DNA of 64,000 nucleotides from Haematobia irritans. Lineage: Eukaryota > Arthropoda > Insecta > Diptera > Muscidae. This document shows, piece by piece, positions 1 through 9,460 of the stretch. The translations under genes and the position numbers were made by a program. The DNA is taken from assembly GCF_050003625.1 (NCBI RefSeq), contig NC_134399.1, forward strand, positions 41,122,671-41,186,670. Direction: 5' to 3'. Below the pieces are notes generated by a model that was not told the origin of the DNA, did no database searches, and saw only the letters and a list, made by a program, of their open reading frames with translations. The stretch's first letter is position 1. The number at the start of each line of letters is the position of its first letter.

Positions 1-151
1 TTGCTTTAGACTATAGTGATGAAATTAATTGGTCCGTGTTTATGATTTTTATTTGATTTAAATTTTCCAATTACTGACAATAGCTAAAAATTGCAATTGT
101 TTTTTACTTTCGCATACCTTTTAGTAATCGAACTTTTGTTTTTATTTACAG

Positions 152-261
152 TTGGCGTTTGGAAAAGAAGGAATAGGATACCATTTCTTAATCCAATAGA
201 ATCTATCGACGGCATGTATGCAGAAAGCAGAGACTTGTGGAAAGCCAATGAGAACAAATAA
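152..261 (+). CDS. Putative terminal coding exon of an unrecognised gene
   Basis: A T-rich tract ending TTTATTTACAG (to 151) is followed by an open frame beginning at the third base of a split codon: GVWKRRNRIPFLNP, then IESIDGMYAESRDLWKANENK and TAA at 259-261. Composition is less AT-biased than the flanks and codons look normal, so I infer a real last exon of about 35 residues whose upstream exons lie outside the window. I do not recognise the protein; it is basic at its start, with no membrane segment or domain motif. The following several hundred bases would be 3' UTR. It could be a chance open frame; a matching upstream exon or transcript would settle it. Confidence 0.4.
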
Positions 262-709
262 CTCAGTATGGGTATTTCAAATTTAACGTTCAGTTAACTT
301 AAGTTCCCCAAGAGCTAGAGCCACTGTTTTTTTTTAGAATGGCTTGGTGTTCGCAACTATTGCAATTAGATGGTAAAATCGGCTTATGCAAAAAATCGAT
401 TATAGGCCATAATTCAGATTTCGGTGTGATTTGTCCAATTAACTAAACCCGAAGATTTTTCATAGTTTAATGGTGTTCAAGAATGGTTCAGTTATTAAAT
501 ATATTTAATTATTTTTTCAATTTTATTTGTTCGATGTTTCACACACAATAAGATATTATAATCTTTTGATTGCAGTGTGTTAATTGATGTGGTAGAGTTA
601 CAATTTTAAATAACTTTTGCCATAAAGAATATAACATATATAAAAAAATTAAAACAATATTAAAAAAATGATTTGGTTGGTTACACCACCCTTGCTTTCT
701 GCATACATG
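213..709. repeat. 17-bp inverted match between exon and putative 3' UTR
   Basis: CATGTATGCAGAAAGCA at 213-229, inside the putative exon, occurs as its exact reverse complement at 693-709. Neither copy is low-complexity. In a transcript covering both they could pair across about 460 bases. Confidence 0.5.
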
Positions 710-1678
710 TCCCTAGCACCGGCACAAGGTATTCAGTTCGCTGAATGATCGATTTAGTGGTGGATTGAAACTTCACAATTGAAGTTTGAAATACAGGTGC
801 GTACAATTAATCTTATCACCTATACCCATTATCATTCCTTTGTTGTGATGAAAATTGTCAATTATGGTCTTCTTTTCCCGACATAACAATTTTTTGATGA
901 TATTATTGAATCTGAATATCTTTTAAATATTTTAATATTAAAAAGTTTACGTATAATATTAAATTATTTATTATTAAGTTATATAATTAATTGTAATTAA
1001 TGTAAAATTATATTTTAAATTTATTAATTTCAGGTATGTAGCTGATAGGACGGACAATATGTTTGCGATCTCTTTCTAAACGTGTTTCTAAATTACAACC
1101 ATGATGAAAAAAACTTCATTTATGTCTTCTTTTCCCGACATAATTTTTTCGTTGTTGATAACTTTATTTCTGATAGTTTTGGATTATTTTTACATTCATG
1201 TAGTTTCGTAATTAAGGAAGGTTTATAGCTCATCCATTTGTATTCTCTTTTTACAGGTATGTTTATGGTGAATTTTCTAAATGGAATTTGTGGGTAATTC
1301 ATCTCGCCTCCTAAATTTAAGTTACATAGTATGAAATAAAAGAATTTAAACTATTTAAATTGTGTGTTGTTTTTATTTATAAAAAATCTACATTATGTGT
1401 TTAATATTCCAAGCCCAACCGAATCGATCCTCTAGTAATGACATTTAAAACTAACTCAATTTCTCCATACGACTCTATAGATAATCCTGCAAATAAAAAA
1501 ATACCCAAATGCGATTAGGTGTTAATATGTATATTCTATAAATATTTGTAATTTTTTGAGTCATATTGTTGGGTCATTACTTCCCACTCTAAATAAATAA
1601 TAATCCCCTTCCAAATGTTTATGGATAATTGGCCCAAAGTTTTTCTACGACACATTCATCACTCATAATAAATGGTTA
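262..1678. other. AT-rich stretch without a supported gene
   Basis: Probable 3' UTR and intergenic DNA, with AATAAA-like sites around 550-660. An exact 19-bp direct repeat, TCTTCTTTTCCCGACATAA, occurs at 868-886 and 1125-1143. No long open frame and no recognisable transposon ends. Confidence 0.5.
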
Positions 1679-1842
1679 GTTTAGGTTAAAGTGGCAGCCC
1701 GATTAAGTTTCAGGCTCTCTTAGACTATTGTGATACCACATTAACTAAACTGTACCTATTACATATGGGCACTTCTAGCTTTTTAACCGCTGAACCTTCT
1801 CGATTATTTTCTTCTGTTGAACTAACCAGATTTTTCCAAAAA
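1679..1842 (-). mobile_element. 5'-truncated 3' end of the LINE family
   Basis: Matches the last ~165 bases of the complete LINE at 3474-8499 in the same orientation (compare 3480-3650), including the GGTTAAAGTGGCAGCCC end and the ACATATGGGCACTTCTAG block. It lacks a few bases present in the full copy and is cut by the MITE that starts at 1843. Non-coding remnant. Confidence 0.8.
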
Positions 1843-2345
1843 CATTCACCCTTATTCCTGAAGTCTCCCTCGCCGTCGCTTTTAAGTCGCCTCGTCATTC
1901 ATTTGGTATTCCTGCGAAGTGGCGACGGTGACGACGACGATTATTTTTTGTACCAATTACAATACTAGAAAACAATCAGCTGATGTGCAAAAAAAGAATT
2001 TTAATTTTTTCGGTTTAAAATATTTTTATTTCTTACGCAATTCTAAGTCGGAAAATCAAAAAAAATATTTAATTTGACGCGGAAAAATGTGGATATATAT
2101 TCGAGGACAGTTAAAGCTTCCAAAACTACAAAAATGGCGACGACGCTGAGATCAATGGCGCGAGGATCATCGTGAAAGAAAACATTTGCGTTTAAACTCG
2201 TCGCTGGTAAATTTAAAGGCGACAAAAAGCGACACCAGGAATACCGATTTTCTTCGATAGCAGAATATATCGACGAACGGAATACCAATTAGTGGCGACA
2301 GAGGAAAAGCGACGGCGAGGGCGACTTCAGGAATAAGGGTGAATG
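1843..2345. mobile_element. MITE family M, copy 1
   Basis: 503-bp element with inverted ends CATTCACCCTTATTCCTGAA... and ...TTCAGGAATAAGGGTGAATG, matching over about 40 bp with one mismatch. The interior is rich in GTCGCC/GGCGAC motifs and AATCAGCTGATGTGC. No transposase. It sits in a LINE fragment. Target duplication unclear, so superfamily is not assigned. Confidence 0.75.
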
Positions 2346-2445
2346 GAAAAACAAATTACAGGTATGTTCTGGATTTTCCATCACATAGATTTCACCTTTC
2401 ACTTTGATTTCCCCCAAAAATTTTTGGTTCTGTGTTTCCCGTGGA

Positions 2446-2875
2446 ACAAGCACCCTAATTCCTGAAGTCGCCCTCGCCGTCGCTTTTTGTCGTCTGTCGC
2501 TTTTAAGTCGTCTCGACATTCATTTGGTATTCCTGCGAAGTGGCGACGACGACGATTACTTTTTGTACCAATTACAATACTCGGTAATAAAAGGCCGGAT
2601 ATCACTAGAAAACAATCAGCTGATGTGCAAAAAAGATTTTTAATTTTTTCGGTTTAAAATATTTTTATTTCTGACGCAATTCTATGTCGGAAAATCAAAA
2701 AAAATATTTAAATTGACGCGGAAAAAATGTGGATATCTATTCGAGGACAGTTAAAGCTTCCAAAACTACAAAAATAGCGACGACGCTGAGATCAATGGCA
2801 CAAGGATCATCGTGAAAGAAAACAATCAGCTGATGTGCAAAACTGAGTTTTAATTATATGCGTTTTAAATGCTGT
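2446..2875. mobile_element. MITE family M, copy 2 (one end missing)
   Basis: Starts CACCCTAATTCCTGAAGTCG and follows copy 1 closely through the CGACGACGA, AATCAGCTGATGTGC and AAAGCTTCCAAAACTAC blocks, then stops near 2875 without the second inverted end. Confidence 0.65.
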
Positions 2876-3462
2876 TTGTTTGTACTTGAGAACTCTTAAC
2901 GCAGTTTATTATACTTGACTGACTCTTGCGTGCAACGCTTTGCAGAAGTAATGTTGCCCAATCGTTTATAGCAATTCAAAAATATTGTTTTCATTTATTT
3001 TATTTCCTTCAAAAATTAGTTTGTTTTTGTTTAAAATGTAAGAATAATCGTATTCATACAAAATTCGTTGATAATTAACAAGCTATAACATCATTTTTCG
3101 CAATTACAAAAGTTTCAATGCACTTTCTCAAAGTCTTGCAACTCCGTCAAACAAACCCTAATTTTTAGCAACAAGTGGAAGGAAAATCTTGGCCAATTTG
3201 TAATACATTTTTAAATTTTGCTTTTAAGAGGGCTTTCGTGCTAATTTATCATCCAATACTTATGAAGCATATAGAAAACATACGACAGATTGAAAATAAA
3301 TGATTTATTTTGTTTTTAAATCCTTCGTTTTGCAAATATGAACGATTCCACTAAAAAAATTTCCGTGCAAAGTTCTCCCATCTGTGAGGTGAAAAGTTGC
3401 ATGCAGAACAACCCCTACGGGACCAATTCCCCGCAAGTATGTATTTCATGTGAAACCCAGAA
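2876..3462. other. Intergenic stretch; part repeated at 9044-9195
   Basis: No gene seen. The part around 3235-3410 (CCAATACTTAT, GATTCCACTAAAAAA, TCTCCCATCTGTG) recurs in diverged form in the same orientation at about 9057-9195, on the other side of the LINE, so it is an older dispersed or duplicated repeat. Confidence 0.45.
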
Positions 3463-3609
3463 CATACACGATAGGTTAGGTTAGGTTAAAGTGGCAGCCC
3501 GACTAAGATTCAGGCTCACTTAGACTATTCAGTCCATTGTGATACCACATTAACTAAAAGTACCTATTACATATGGGCACTTCTAGTTTTAACCGCTGAA
3601 CCTTCTTGA

Positions 3610-6600
3610 TTATTTTTCTTTGTTGAACCAACCAGATTGTTCCAAAAACAGTAGCAGACTGCTTAAGTTAACGTTTTCCAGATCCGCCAGTAATCTGAAG
3701 CTATATGCTCCTAAAAGTTGCTTGCGCTTTACACAAAATGCAGGACACTCACACAAGAGGTGTTTAATTGATTCTTTTTCCTCCGCATCATGACAGCTCA
3801 TACAATAGTCATTATACTTCGCGCCAATAGTTTTTGCAAAATCGCCTATCAGGCAGCGACCCGTTATAGCAGATATCAGGAGTGATATCTGACGTCTCGA
3901 GAACATTAGCATATCTAGTGTGCGGTTTAAGTTGAAATGGGGCCATATTTGCTTGGTGTCGTTACAACCCTTGCAATTCTCCCATCGAACATTTGCCATC
4001 ATAACAGCCTTCTCACGCAGCATGAGCTTGCAGGTAGCTAGGGGCATACCAACAAATTCTAGTTCCCCTGGAATATGTAAGGTAGTCCCTAGCCTTGCCA
4101 ACTCATCCGCTTCGCAGTTCCCCGGTATGTTCCTATGGCCAGGCACCCATATTAGGTGAATATTGTACTGCTCAGCCATCTCATTGAGAGATTTGCGGCA
4201 GTCGATGGCCGTTTTCGAGTTGAGGAACACAGAGTCCAAGGATTTTATTGCAGGTTGACTGTCTGAGTATATATTAATGCCCACATTTTTTGGAACATTA
4301 CTTCTCAGCCAATTCGCCACCTCTCTTATTGCTAATATTTCAGCCTGAAAAACACTACAGTGATTAGGTAATCTTTTCGCTATTCGAAGTTCCAGATCAT
4401 TAGAATATACTCCGAACCCCACTTGTCCATCCAATTTGGAGCCATCAGTGTAGAAATCTATATATTCTTTATTCCCCGGGGTCTGTGTGCACCACGCCTC
4501 ACTGTTGGGGATTAGAGTCTCAAACTTTTTGTCGAAAAGTGGACTCGCCAAAGTGTAATCCACTACGTTAGGCACATCTGGCATTGTTTTGAGGACAGAA
4601 CTGTGACCGTAACCTTTTTCCGACCACAGCGATAGTTCGCGCAACCGCACAGCCGTTGTTGCAGCTGACTGTTTGGCCAAAATGTCTAAAGGCAATAGAT
4701 GCAGCACGACATTAAGGGAATTTGTTCCTGTCTTGCTGAATGCGCCTGAAATACACAAACACGCCATACGCTGAACTTTATCTAAACAAGTCGGTTTCTG
4801 AAGTGCCGGCCACCAGACTACAACACCATATAGCATTATAGGTCTAACCACTGCCGTGTATAGCCAATGCACAATTTTTGGTTTCAGTCCCCACTTTTTT
4901 CCTATTGCCTTTTTGCACGAGTACAAAGCTACAGTTGCCTTTCTCGCCCTTTCTTCAATATTAAGCTTAAAGTTCAGCTTCCTGTCCAAAATAACGCCAA
5001 GGTATTTTGCACATTCACCAAAGGGAATTTCAATACCCCCTAAGGAAATAGGCCTAACCGTGGGAGTTTTGCGATCGTTGCAGTACATGACTAATTCTGT
5101 CTTTGCAGGATTTACCCCAAGACCATTGTCTTTCGCCCATTTCTCAGTCATCCGGAGGGCCCTCTGAATAATATCTCTGATTGTGGATGGGAATTTTCCC
5201 CTGACTGCCAGAGCCACATCATCTGCGTATGCCACCACTTTTATCCTTTCTTTTTCTAGAGTGACCAGAAGGCTATTTATAGCAACATTCCAAAGAAGAG
5301 GTGATAGGACTCCTCCTTGGGGAGTGCCTCTGTTCACATACCTTTGTATGTTTGCTTGTCCTAGTGTGGCTGAAATACGTCTCTTCATTAGCAGTTCGTC
5401 TAACAGCCTGAGTATACATGGATCAACATTGAGAGTTGTCAGTCCATTTAATATCGAGCTCGGATGGACATTATTGAACGCCCCTTCGATGTCTAGAAAC
5501 GCCACGATTGTGTATTCTTTGACAGATAGTGAGCTTTCAATAAAGCTGACTAGTTCATGTAGTGCGGTCTCAGTAGACCTGCCCTTCGAGTATGCATGCT
5601 GTCGTTTCGAGAACAAACTTGAATCGATGCTAGTTCTAAGATAAATATCTATCATCCTCTCCAGAGTCTTAAGTAGGAATGAGGATAAGCTGATTGGTCG
5701 GAAATCCTTCGCCCTCGAGTGAGAGGCTTTTCCCGCTTTAGGTATGAAAACGACTTTTGTTTCCCTCCACTTTCCTGGGATATATGATAAGTTGATACAT
5801 CCTTTATATATCACCGACAACCAGGGGATAATTTTGTCAGTTACAGCTTGTAACTCCGCCGGAGTAATTCCATCAGGTCCAGGGGATTTGAATGGTCCAA
5901 AGCTATTTAGCGCCCATCTTATTCTAGTTTCCGATACAATTTCCTCGACAGGAAACGACCGCTGAGCAACTGTGGCACCGCCAGTACATGGTTCAACCGT
6001 CTGATTTCCAGGAAAATGTGTGTCCAATAGTACCTCCAGCGTCTCCTTACTGGACGTTGTCCAATTGCCCTCCGATGTTTTAATGAAACCTGGAGCGGAG
6101 TTGGTGGATGCTAGAACCTTCCGTAGTCTGGAAGCCTCGGACGTATTCTCAATACTGCTGCAGTAAGCATTCCAAGAGTTATGCTGAGCCTTTCTCAGTT
6201 CTCGCTTGTATCCTCTCAGATTCTTCTTGTAAGCGTCCCAGTCCTCAGGGGCTCTGGTGGACTTTGCCTTGTTAAAGAGCTTCCTGCAGGATTTCCTCAT
6301 ATTACTTAATTCCGTAGACCACCATGGTGGTCGATGTTTCCCCCTTGGCTTTCCTCTAGGGCATGCAGCTTTCAGTGAGATGTTGAAGGCCTTAGTAATC
6401 CGCTCCACTGCGTGTTCGATATCTTGCACATTTCTCATATTTGTCTCTGTTATTTCCGGTATCATCATATTGAACGATTCCCTATACCTATTCCAGTCAG
6501 CTTTCCTAACATTTGGCGGAAATATGATCTTGGTGATATGAACATCAAATTTGAAACTGATGTAGCGATGATCTGAGAAGCTGTGTTCACTTAAAACCTG

Positions 6601-7215
6601 CCACTCAGATATCATTTCATTTAGTTCTTGCGAGGCCAAGGTGATGTCCAAAACCTCTTGCCTGTTTTTAGTGACAAAGGTTGGGACATCTCCCTTGTTG
6701 CAAACTACCAGATTAGTACGCAAAATAAACTCTATTAGCGACTCTCCCCTTGCATTAGTATCACTACTTCCCCATATACTATGATGTGCATTCGCATCGC
6801 ATCCCATAATGAGTTTCGCCTTTGTTTTCAGTGACTCCTCCACTAAGGTCTTAACGGCATATGGAGGCATCTCCCTGTCATGTCCCATGTAGACCGAAGA
6901 TACCCAATATTTGCATTTGGCTATTTCTAAACTTGCAACGACAGTGTCTGTATTGCACATTGAGGGAAGCAGAAACAAATTGAGCTCGTTTTTAGCAATT
7001 ATACAGGCTCGATTTACATCATTACCAGTATACTGCAATAGTTTGAACCCCGGAGTACTTAATTCACATATTTTGTTTTTGTAAACATATGGTTCTTGAA
7101 TAAGAACTATATCTATGTCCCCTTTCATCAGGAGAACTTTTAAGGCAGCACATGCAGCCTTACAATGATGAAGATTTATCTGGAGGATCCGTAGGACCAT
7201 CGAGATTTTCAACAA
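3610..7215 (-). CDS. LINE ORF2: endonuclease, reverse transcriptase, RNase H
   Basis: Intact 1,201-residue polyprotein that nicks the target, primes reverse transcription there and removes RNA. Residues ~10-230 form an APE-like endonuclease: LQINLHHCK, QEPY near 41, CDANAHHSIWGSS near 138 and SDHRY near 214. Reverse transcriptase follows: KSPGPDGITP, DFRPISLSSFLLK, HAYSKGRSTETAL, FLDIEGAFNNV, GTPQGGVLSPLLW and the catalytic YADD near 661. RNase H has FYTDGSKL near 920, FQAEILAI, YSDSQPAI near 982 and WVPGHRNIPGNCEADELA near 1027. A CCHC-like cluster (CMSCHD...HLLCEC) lies near 1137. All catalytic signatures are present with no stop or frameshift. The start overlaps the end of ORF1 by 56 bases in another frame, so ORF2 is probably translated by reinitiation or frameshifting. 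Only the exact clade is uncertain. Confidence 0.95.
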   Translation of the reverse strand: MLKISMVLRILQINLHHCKAACAALKVLLMKGDIDIVLIQEPYVYKNKICELSTPGFKLLQYTGNDVNRACIIAKNELNLFLLPSMCNTDTVVASLEIAKCKYWVSSVYMGHDREMPPYAVKTLVEESLKTKAKLIMGCDANAHHSIWGSSDTNARGESLIEFILRTNLVVCNKGDVPTFVTKNRQEVLDITLASQELNEMISEWQVLSEHSFSDHRYISFKFDVHITKIIFPPNVRKADWNRYRESFNMMIPEITETNMRNVQDIEHAVERITKAFNISLKAACPRGKPRGKHRPPWWSTELSNMRKSCRKLFNKAKSTRAPEDWDAYKKNLRGYKRELRKAQHNSWNAYCSSIENTSEASRLRKVLASTNSAPGFIKTSEGNWTTSSKETLEVLLDTHFPGNQTVEPCTGGATVAQRSFPVEEIVSETRIRWALNSFGPFKSPGPDGITPAELQAVTDKIIPWLSVIYKGCINLSYIPGKWRETKVVFIPKAGKASHSRAKDFRPISLSSFLLKTLERMIDIYLRTSIDSSLFSKRQHAYSKGRSTETALHELVSFIESSLSVKEYTIVAFLDIEGAFNNVHPSSILNGLTTLNVDPCILRLLDELLMKRRISATLGQANIQRYVNRGTPQGGVLSPLLWNVAINSLLVTLEKERIKVVAYADDVALAVRGKFPSTIRDIIQRALRMTEKWAKDNGLGVNPAKTELVMYCNDRKTPTVRPISLGGIEIPFGECAKYLGVILDRKLNFKLNIEERARKATVALYSCKKAIGKKWGLKPKIVHWLYTAVVRPIMLYGVVVWWPALQKPTCLDKVQRMACLCISGAFSKTGTNSLNVVLHLLPLDILAKQSAATTAVRLRELSLWSEKGYGHSSVLKTMPDVPNVVDYTLASPLFDKKFETLIPNSEAWCTQTPGNKEYIDFYTDGSKLDGQVGFGVYSNDLELRIAKRLPNHCSVFQAEILAIREVANWLRSNVPKNVGINIYSDSQPAIKSLDSVFLNSKTAIDCRKSLNEMAEQYNIHLIWVPGHRNIPGNCEADELARLGTTLHIPGELEFVGMPLATCKLMLREKAVMMANVRWENCKGCNDTKQIWPHFNLNRTLDMLMFSRRQISLLISAITGRCLIGDFAKTIGAKYNDYCMSCHDAEEKESIKHLLCECPAFCVKRKQLLGAYSFRLLADLENVNLSSLLLFLEQSGWFNKEK

Positions 7216-8386
7216 CCGTCACATCAGCCGCTTCGATCGAGTCATCAAGAATGTCCTCTTCAGAGATATCGGTGACTCTCGCAATAACCATAGGTTCGAC
7301 TTTGGTGAGTTCTGAGGCAATAGAAGCCTCCTCACGCATACGGTATCTATCCATGTCTTCAACTTTGGTATCTCCCTCGACTTCGCAAGAGGATCCGCTT
7401 ACTTCTGATTCAGACAGAGGCTTGTCCATTTCTGAATCCTTTAGCTGATCGTTTTTATACACCTTCATTTGGATATAATGAAAGCCATAACATACACGGC
7501 CCTGGGACTTTGCCAGATGTGGCAAAGACTGAGTGTTCAATATAAACACTGCATGCCGTCTTGGTCCATCCACTTCATCCAAACGGCCAACCTTCCAATC
7601 AGCTGTTGGAAGATCTGGATTGCATCGTTTCAGTCTATTTAAAATAGATTCAGGGTCAGAAGGGTTTGCAGGTATCCAGGCATGTGCTCTAGGTCTAGCC
7701 GGTATGTCTTTCTTCTCGACTAACTCTAGAGCAGCTCCTTCCCAAACTTCACCAATTAGTATCAGAGCAGCTTTAAAACATTCTATAGACCTCTGGTCCT
7801 CAAATGCGACTAGCTTAAATCGTCCTTGATACCAACCAGCCTCTTGGTGTCGAGGATCTGGGCCGGGAAACTTTTCCAGTACCTGTGAGTAGACGACAGA
7901 TAGAGCATTCTCAATTTCCCCCCATTTTTGCTTTGGAACCATACCGTCCAATGCTCCTTTATTAATGATAGCCATCACAAGGCTATCTTTAGCAACTGAG
8001 GCAAACGATCTTTGATCCCTTTTGGAGGATGGCAGCTCATCCGGCGATCGTTCCCTTTTTCCAGTCTCAAGAATTCCTTGAGCCCATTTTAAGGAATCGC
8101 TTTGTTTAGCCGACAACGTGCTTGGGTCGACTGATCCTAACTTCTTTAGGATAAACAAAGCATTTCTGCGTTCCTTGAATCTCTTTCGTGAGGGATTACC
8201 TCCTTTTGATGTCGTTACCTTAGAAAAAGTTCGACTTGTCAGTGTGTCGCCACCTGTCGACCCGTCTACAGGTCGACTAATTGGGCCTAACTCTTGGTCA
8301 TTGCCCAGATTTATAACTCCAGTCGATACCCGTCCACTGGGCCCTGAAGTTAGCAACCCAGTGGATGACTTGGAATTTCGCTGCAT
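7160..8386 (-). CDS. LINE ORF1: gag-like RNA-binding protein
   Basis: Intact 408-residue frame upstream of ORF2. The first ~90 residues are Ser/Gly/Thr-rich with a basic patch (NPSRKRFKERR), likely disordered. A folded part spans ~150-330, with LVAFEDQRSIECFKAAL, AHAWIPANP and VFILNTQSLPHL, which resembles the DUF4780-type domain of insect LINE ORF1s by memory of the family. The last ~75 residues are acidic (ESEVSGSSCEVEGDTKVED). I see no CCHC zinc knuckles, unlike I-type gags. The ATG is the first in frame, ~113 bases after the element's 5' end. The expected role is coating LINE RNA and forming the particle with ORF2. It overlaps ORF2 at 7160-7215. Confidence 0.85.
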   Translation of the reverse strand: MQRNSKSSTGLLTSGPSGRVSTGVINLGNDQELGPISRPVDGSTGGDTLTSRTFSKVTTSKGGNPSRKRFKERRNALFILKKLGSVDPSTLSAKQSDSLKWAQGILETGKRERSPDELPSSKRDQRSFASVAKDSLVMAIINKGALDGMVPKQKWGEIENALSVVYSQVLEKFPGPDPRHQEAGWYQGRFKLVAFEDQRSIECFKAALILIGEVWEGAALELVEKKDIPARPRAHAWIPANPSDPESILNRLKRCNPDLPTADWKVGRLDEVDGPRRHAVFILNTQSLPHLAKSQGRVCYGFHYIQMKVYKNDQLKDSEMDKPLSESEVSGSSCEVEGDTKVEDMDRYRMREEASIASELTKVEPMVIARVTDISEEDILDDSIEAADVTVVENLDGPTDPPDKSSSL

Positions 8387-8510
8387 GGTGGCTTAATATC
8401 CCACCACACTTGAAATTCGTAGTAGGTACCTATTACTATGAGTTTATCCGCTATTGAAAAAACACGTCCGTTCCGTTCGACGGTTGAATAGGAATAATTC
8501 ATACACGATA

Positions 8511-9460
8511 GAATAGCATGTAACTTCTATTCTTTTCTCACTGTGGTTATAAATGAACATTTCGAAATGTACGAATGGTATTGTCTTTTGTAATATATTA
8601 TTGATGTTTTGTTGAACTTAACAATTAGTGTAACAAATTTAATGATCCAAAACATTTGCCGAGATTTTAAGGAGCCTTTTAAAGATTAAACAAAAAATAA
8701 TTTTGATGGTAAAAAGAACCACAGGCCGAACAACATGGTATAGGCACAAAAGAAACAAGTTAATTTTCTAGACCTTCCTTAAGGTCGTAAAACTTCTCCA
8801 ATACCGCAATCATATTGCTTTGGGCGAATAACAATCCTCTGTTTATTTTTATTTATTTATTTATTGAATCATAAAGTAATATAAAGCCTTCAAGGCCAAT
8901 AAACATATTACTCTTAGCAAGTACCTGAGCATTAAATAATTCTGTAAAAAACTAATAATTAAAGACTATTTTAGTTTAATACTAACACTAAACACAAATA
9001 AATCCGGTTTCTCAAATTCTGTTGAGGAGAAGTTACGTCAGAGAATTTAAAGGGTTATACTATTTTGTCACCCAATACTTATCTAGCAAATAGAAAAAAA
9101 TTGAAAATAAAATATTTACTTCGGGTTCAAATCCTTTTTGGAACGAAAGATTCCACTAAAAAATCTGTGAAAAGTTTTCCCATCTGTGAAAAAGTTACTT
9201 TCATATGGCACGAAATTCGATTTAATAAACGATTGGAATAAACACTTCTTCTAGTGTGGATGTTTAGGAGTGGTTTTTACTTTTTATTCCAGTCTACTTT
9301 AATTTTACTCGGAAAAATTATTTCTGTCTTCAAATTAAAATGTCGCCGAAAAAATCTGCTGTTTTTTGCCGATCTGAAATCCGATAAAGTGTTTCCACGT
9401 GTGAGTCAGAACGACAAACTTTTTGTGAGGAAACGAAATAAACGTTTATCTTTTCACAAT
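8511..9460. other. Intronic or intergenic DNA with a possible LINE 3' end
   Basis: No gene seen. Around 8840-8945 a TTTA microsatellite is followed by GAATCATAAAGTAATATAAA and CCTTCAAGGCCAATAAACA; read on the minus strand this resembles a CR1/jockey-like LINE 3' end with an (AAAT)n tail. If the last B9d1 exon lies at lower coordinates, this stretch is intron. Confidence 0.35.

Larger units (their letters stand above)
3474..8499 (-). mobile_element. Full-length non-LTR retrotransposon with intact ORFs and TSD
   Basis: 5,026-bp LINE flanked by the exact 11-bp direct repeat CATACACGATA at 3463-3473 and 8500-8510. The 5' end is near 8499 with a ~113-base 5' UTR, then ORF1 (8386-7160), ORF2 (7215-3610) and a ~135-base 3' UTR ending in TAACC repeats at 3488-3474. 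ORF2 carries APE endonuclease, reverse transcriptase and RNase H, the architecture of the I/LOA/R1 group; the endonuclease style suggests LOA (Bilbo/Trim/Lian-like), but clade assignment needs a tree. No poly(A): the tail is a pentamer. Intact frames plus a perfect duplication imply recent insertion and possible activity. The same 3' tail appears on a SINE (42061-42406) and on fragments at 1679, 25805, 50513 and 51397. Confidence 0.93.

Noticed and set aside
5183..5644. Open frames on the plus strand across the LINE
   Set aside because: They are antisense shadows of LINE ORF2; the minus-strand frame carries all catalytic motifs.
8520..8700. Third exon of B9d1 (minus-strand FVTLIVKFNK-like frame)
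   Set aside because: Only a few residues resemble the family C-terminus and the expected preceding motif is missing.
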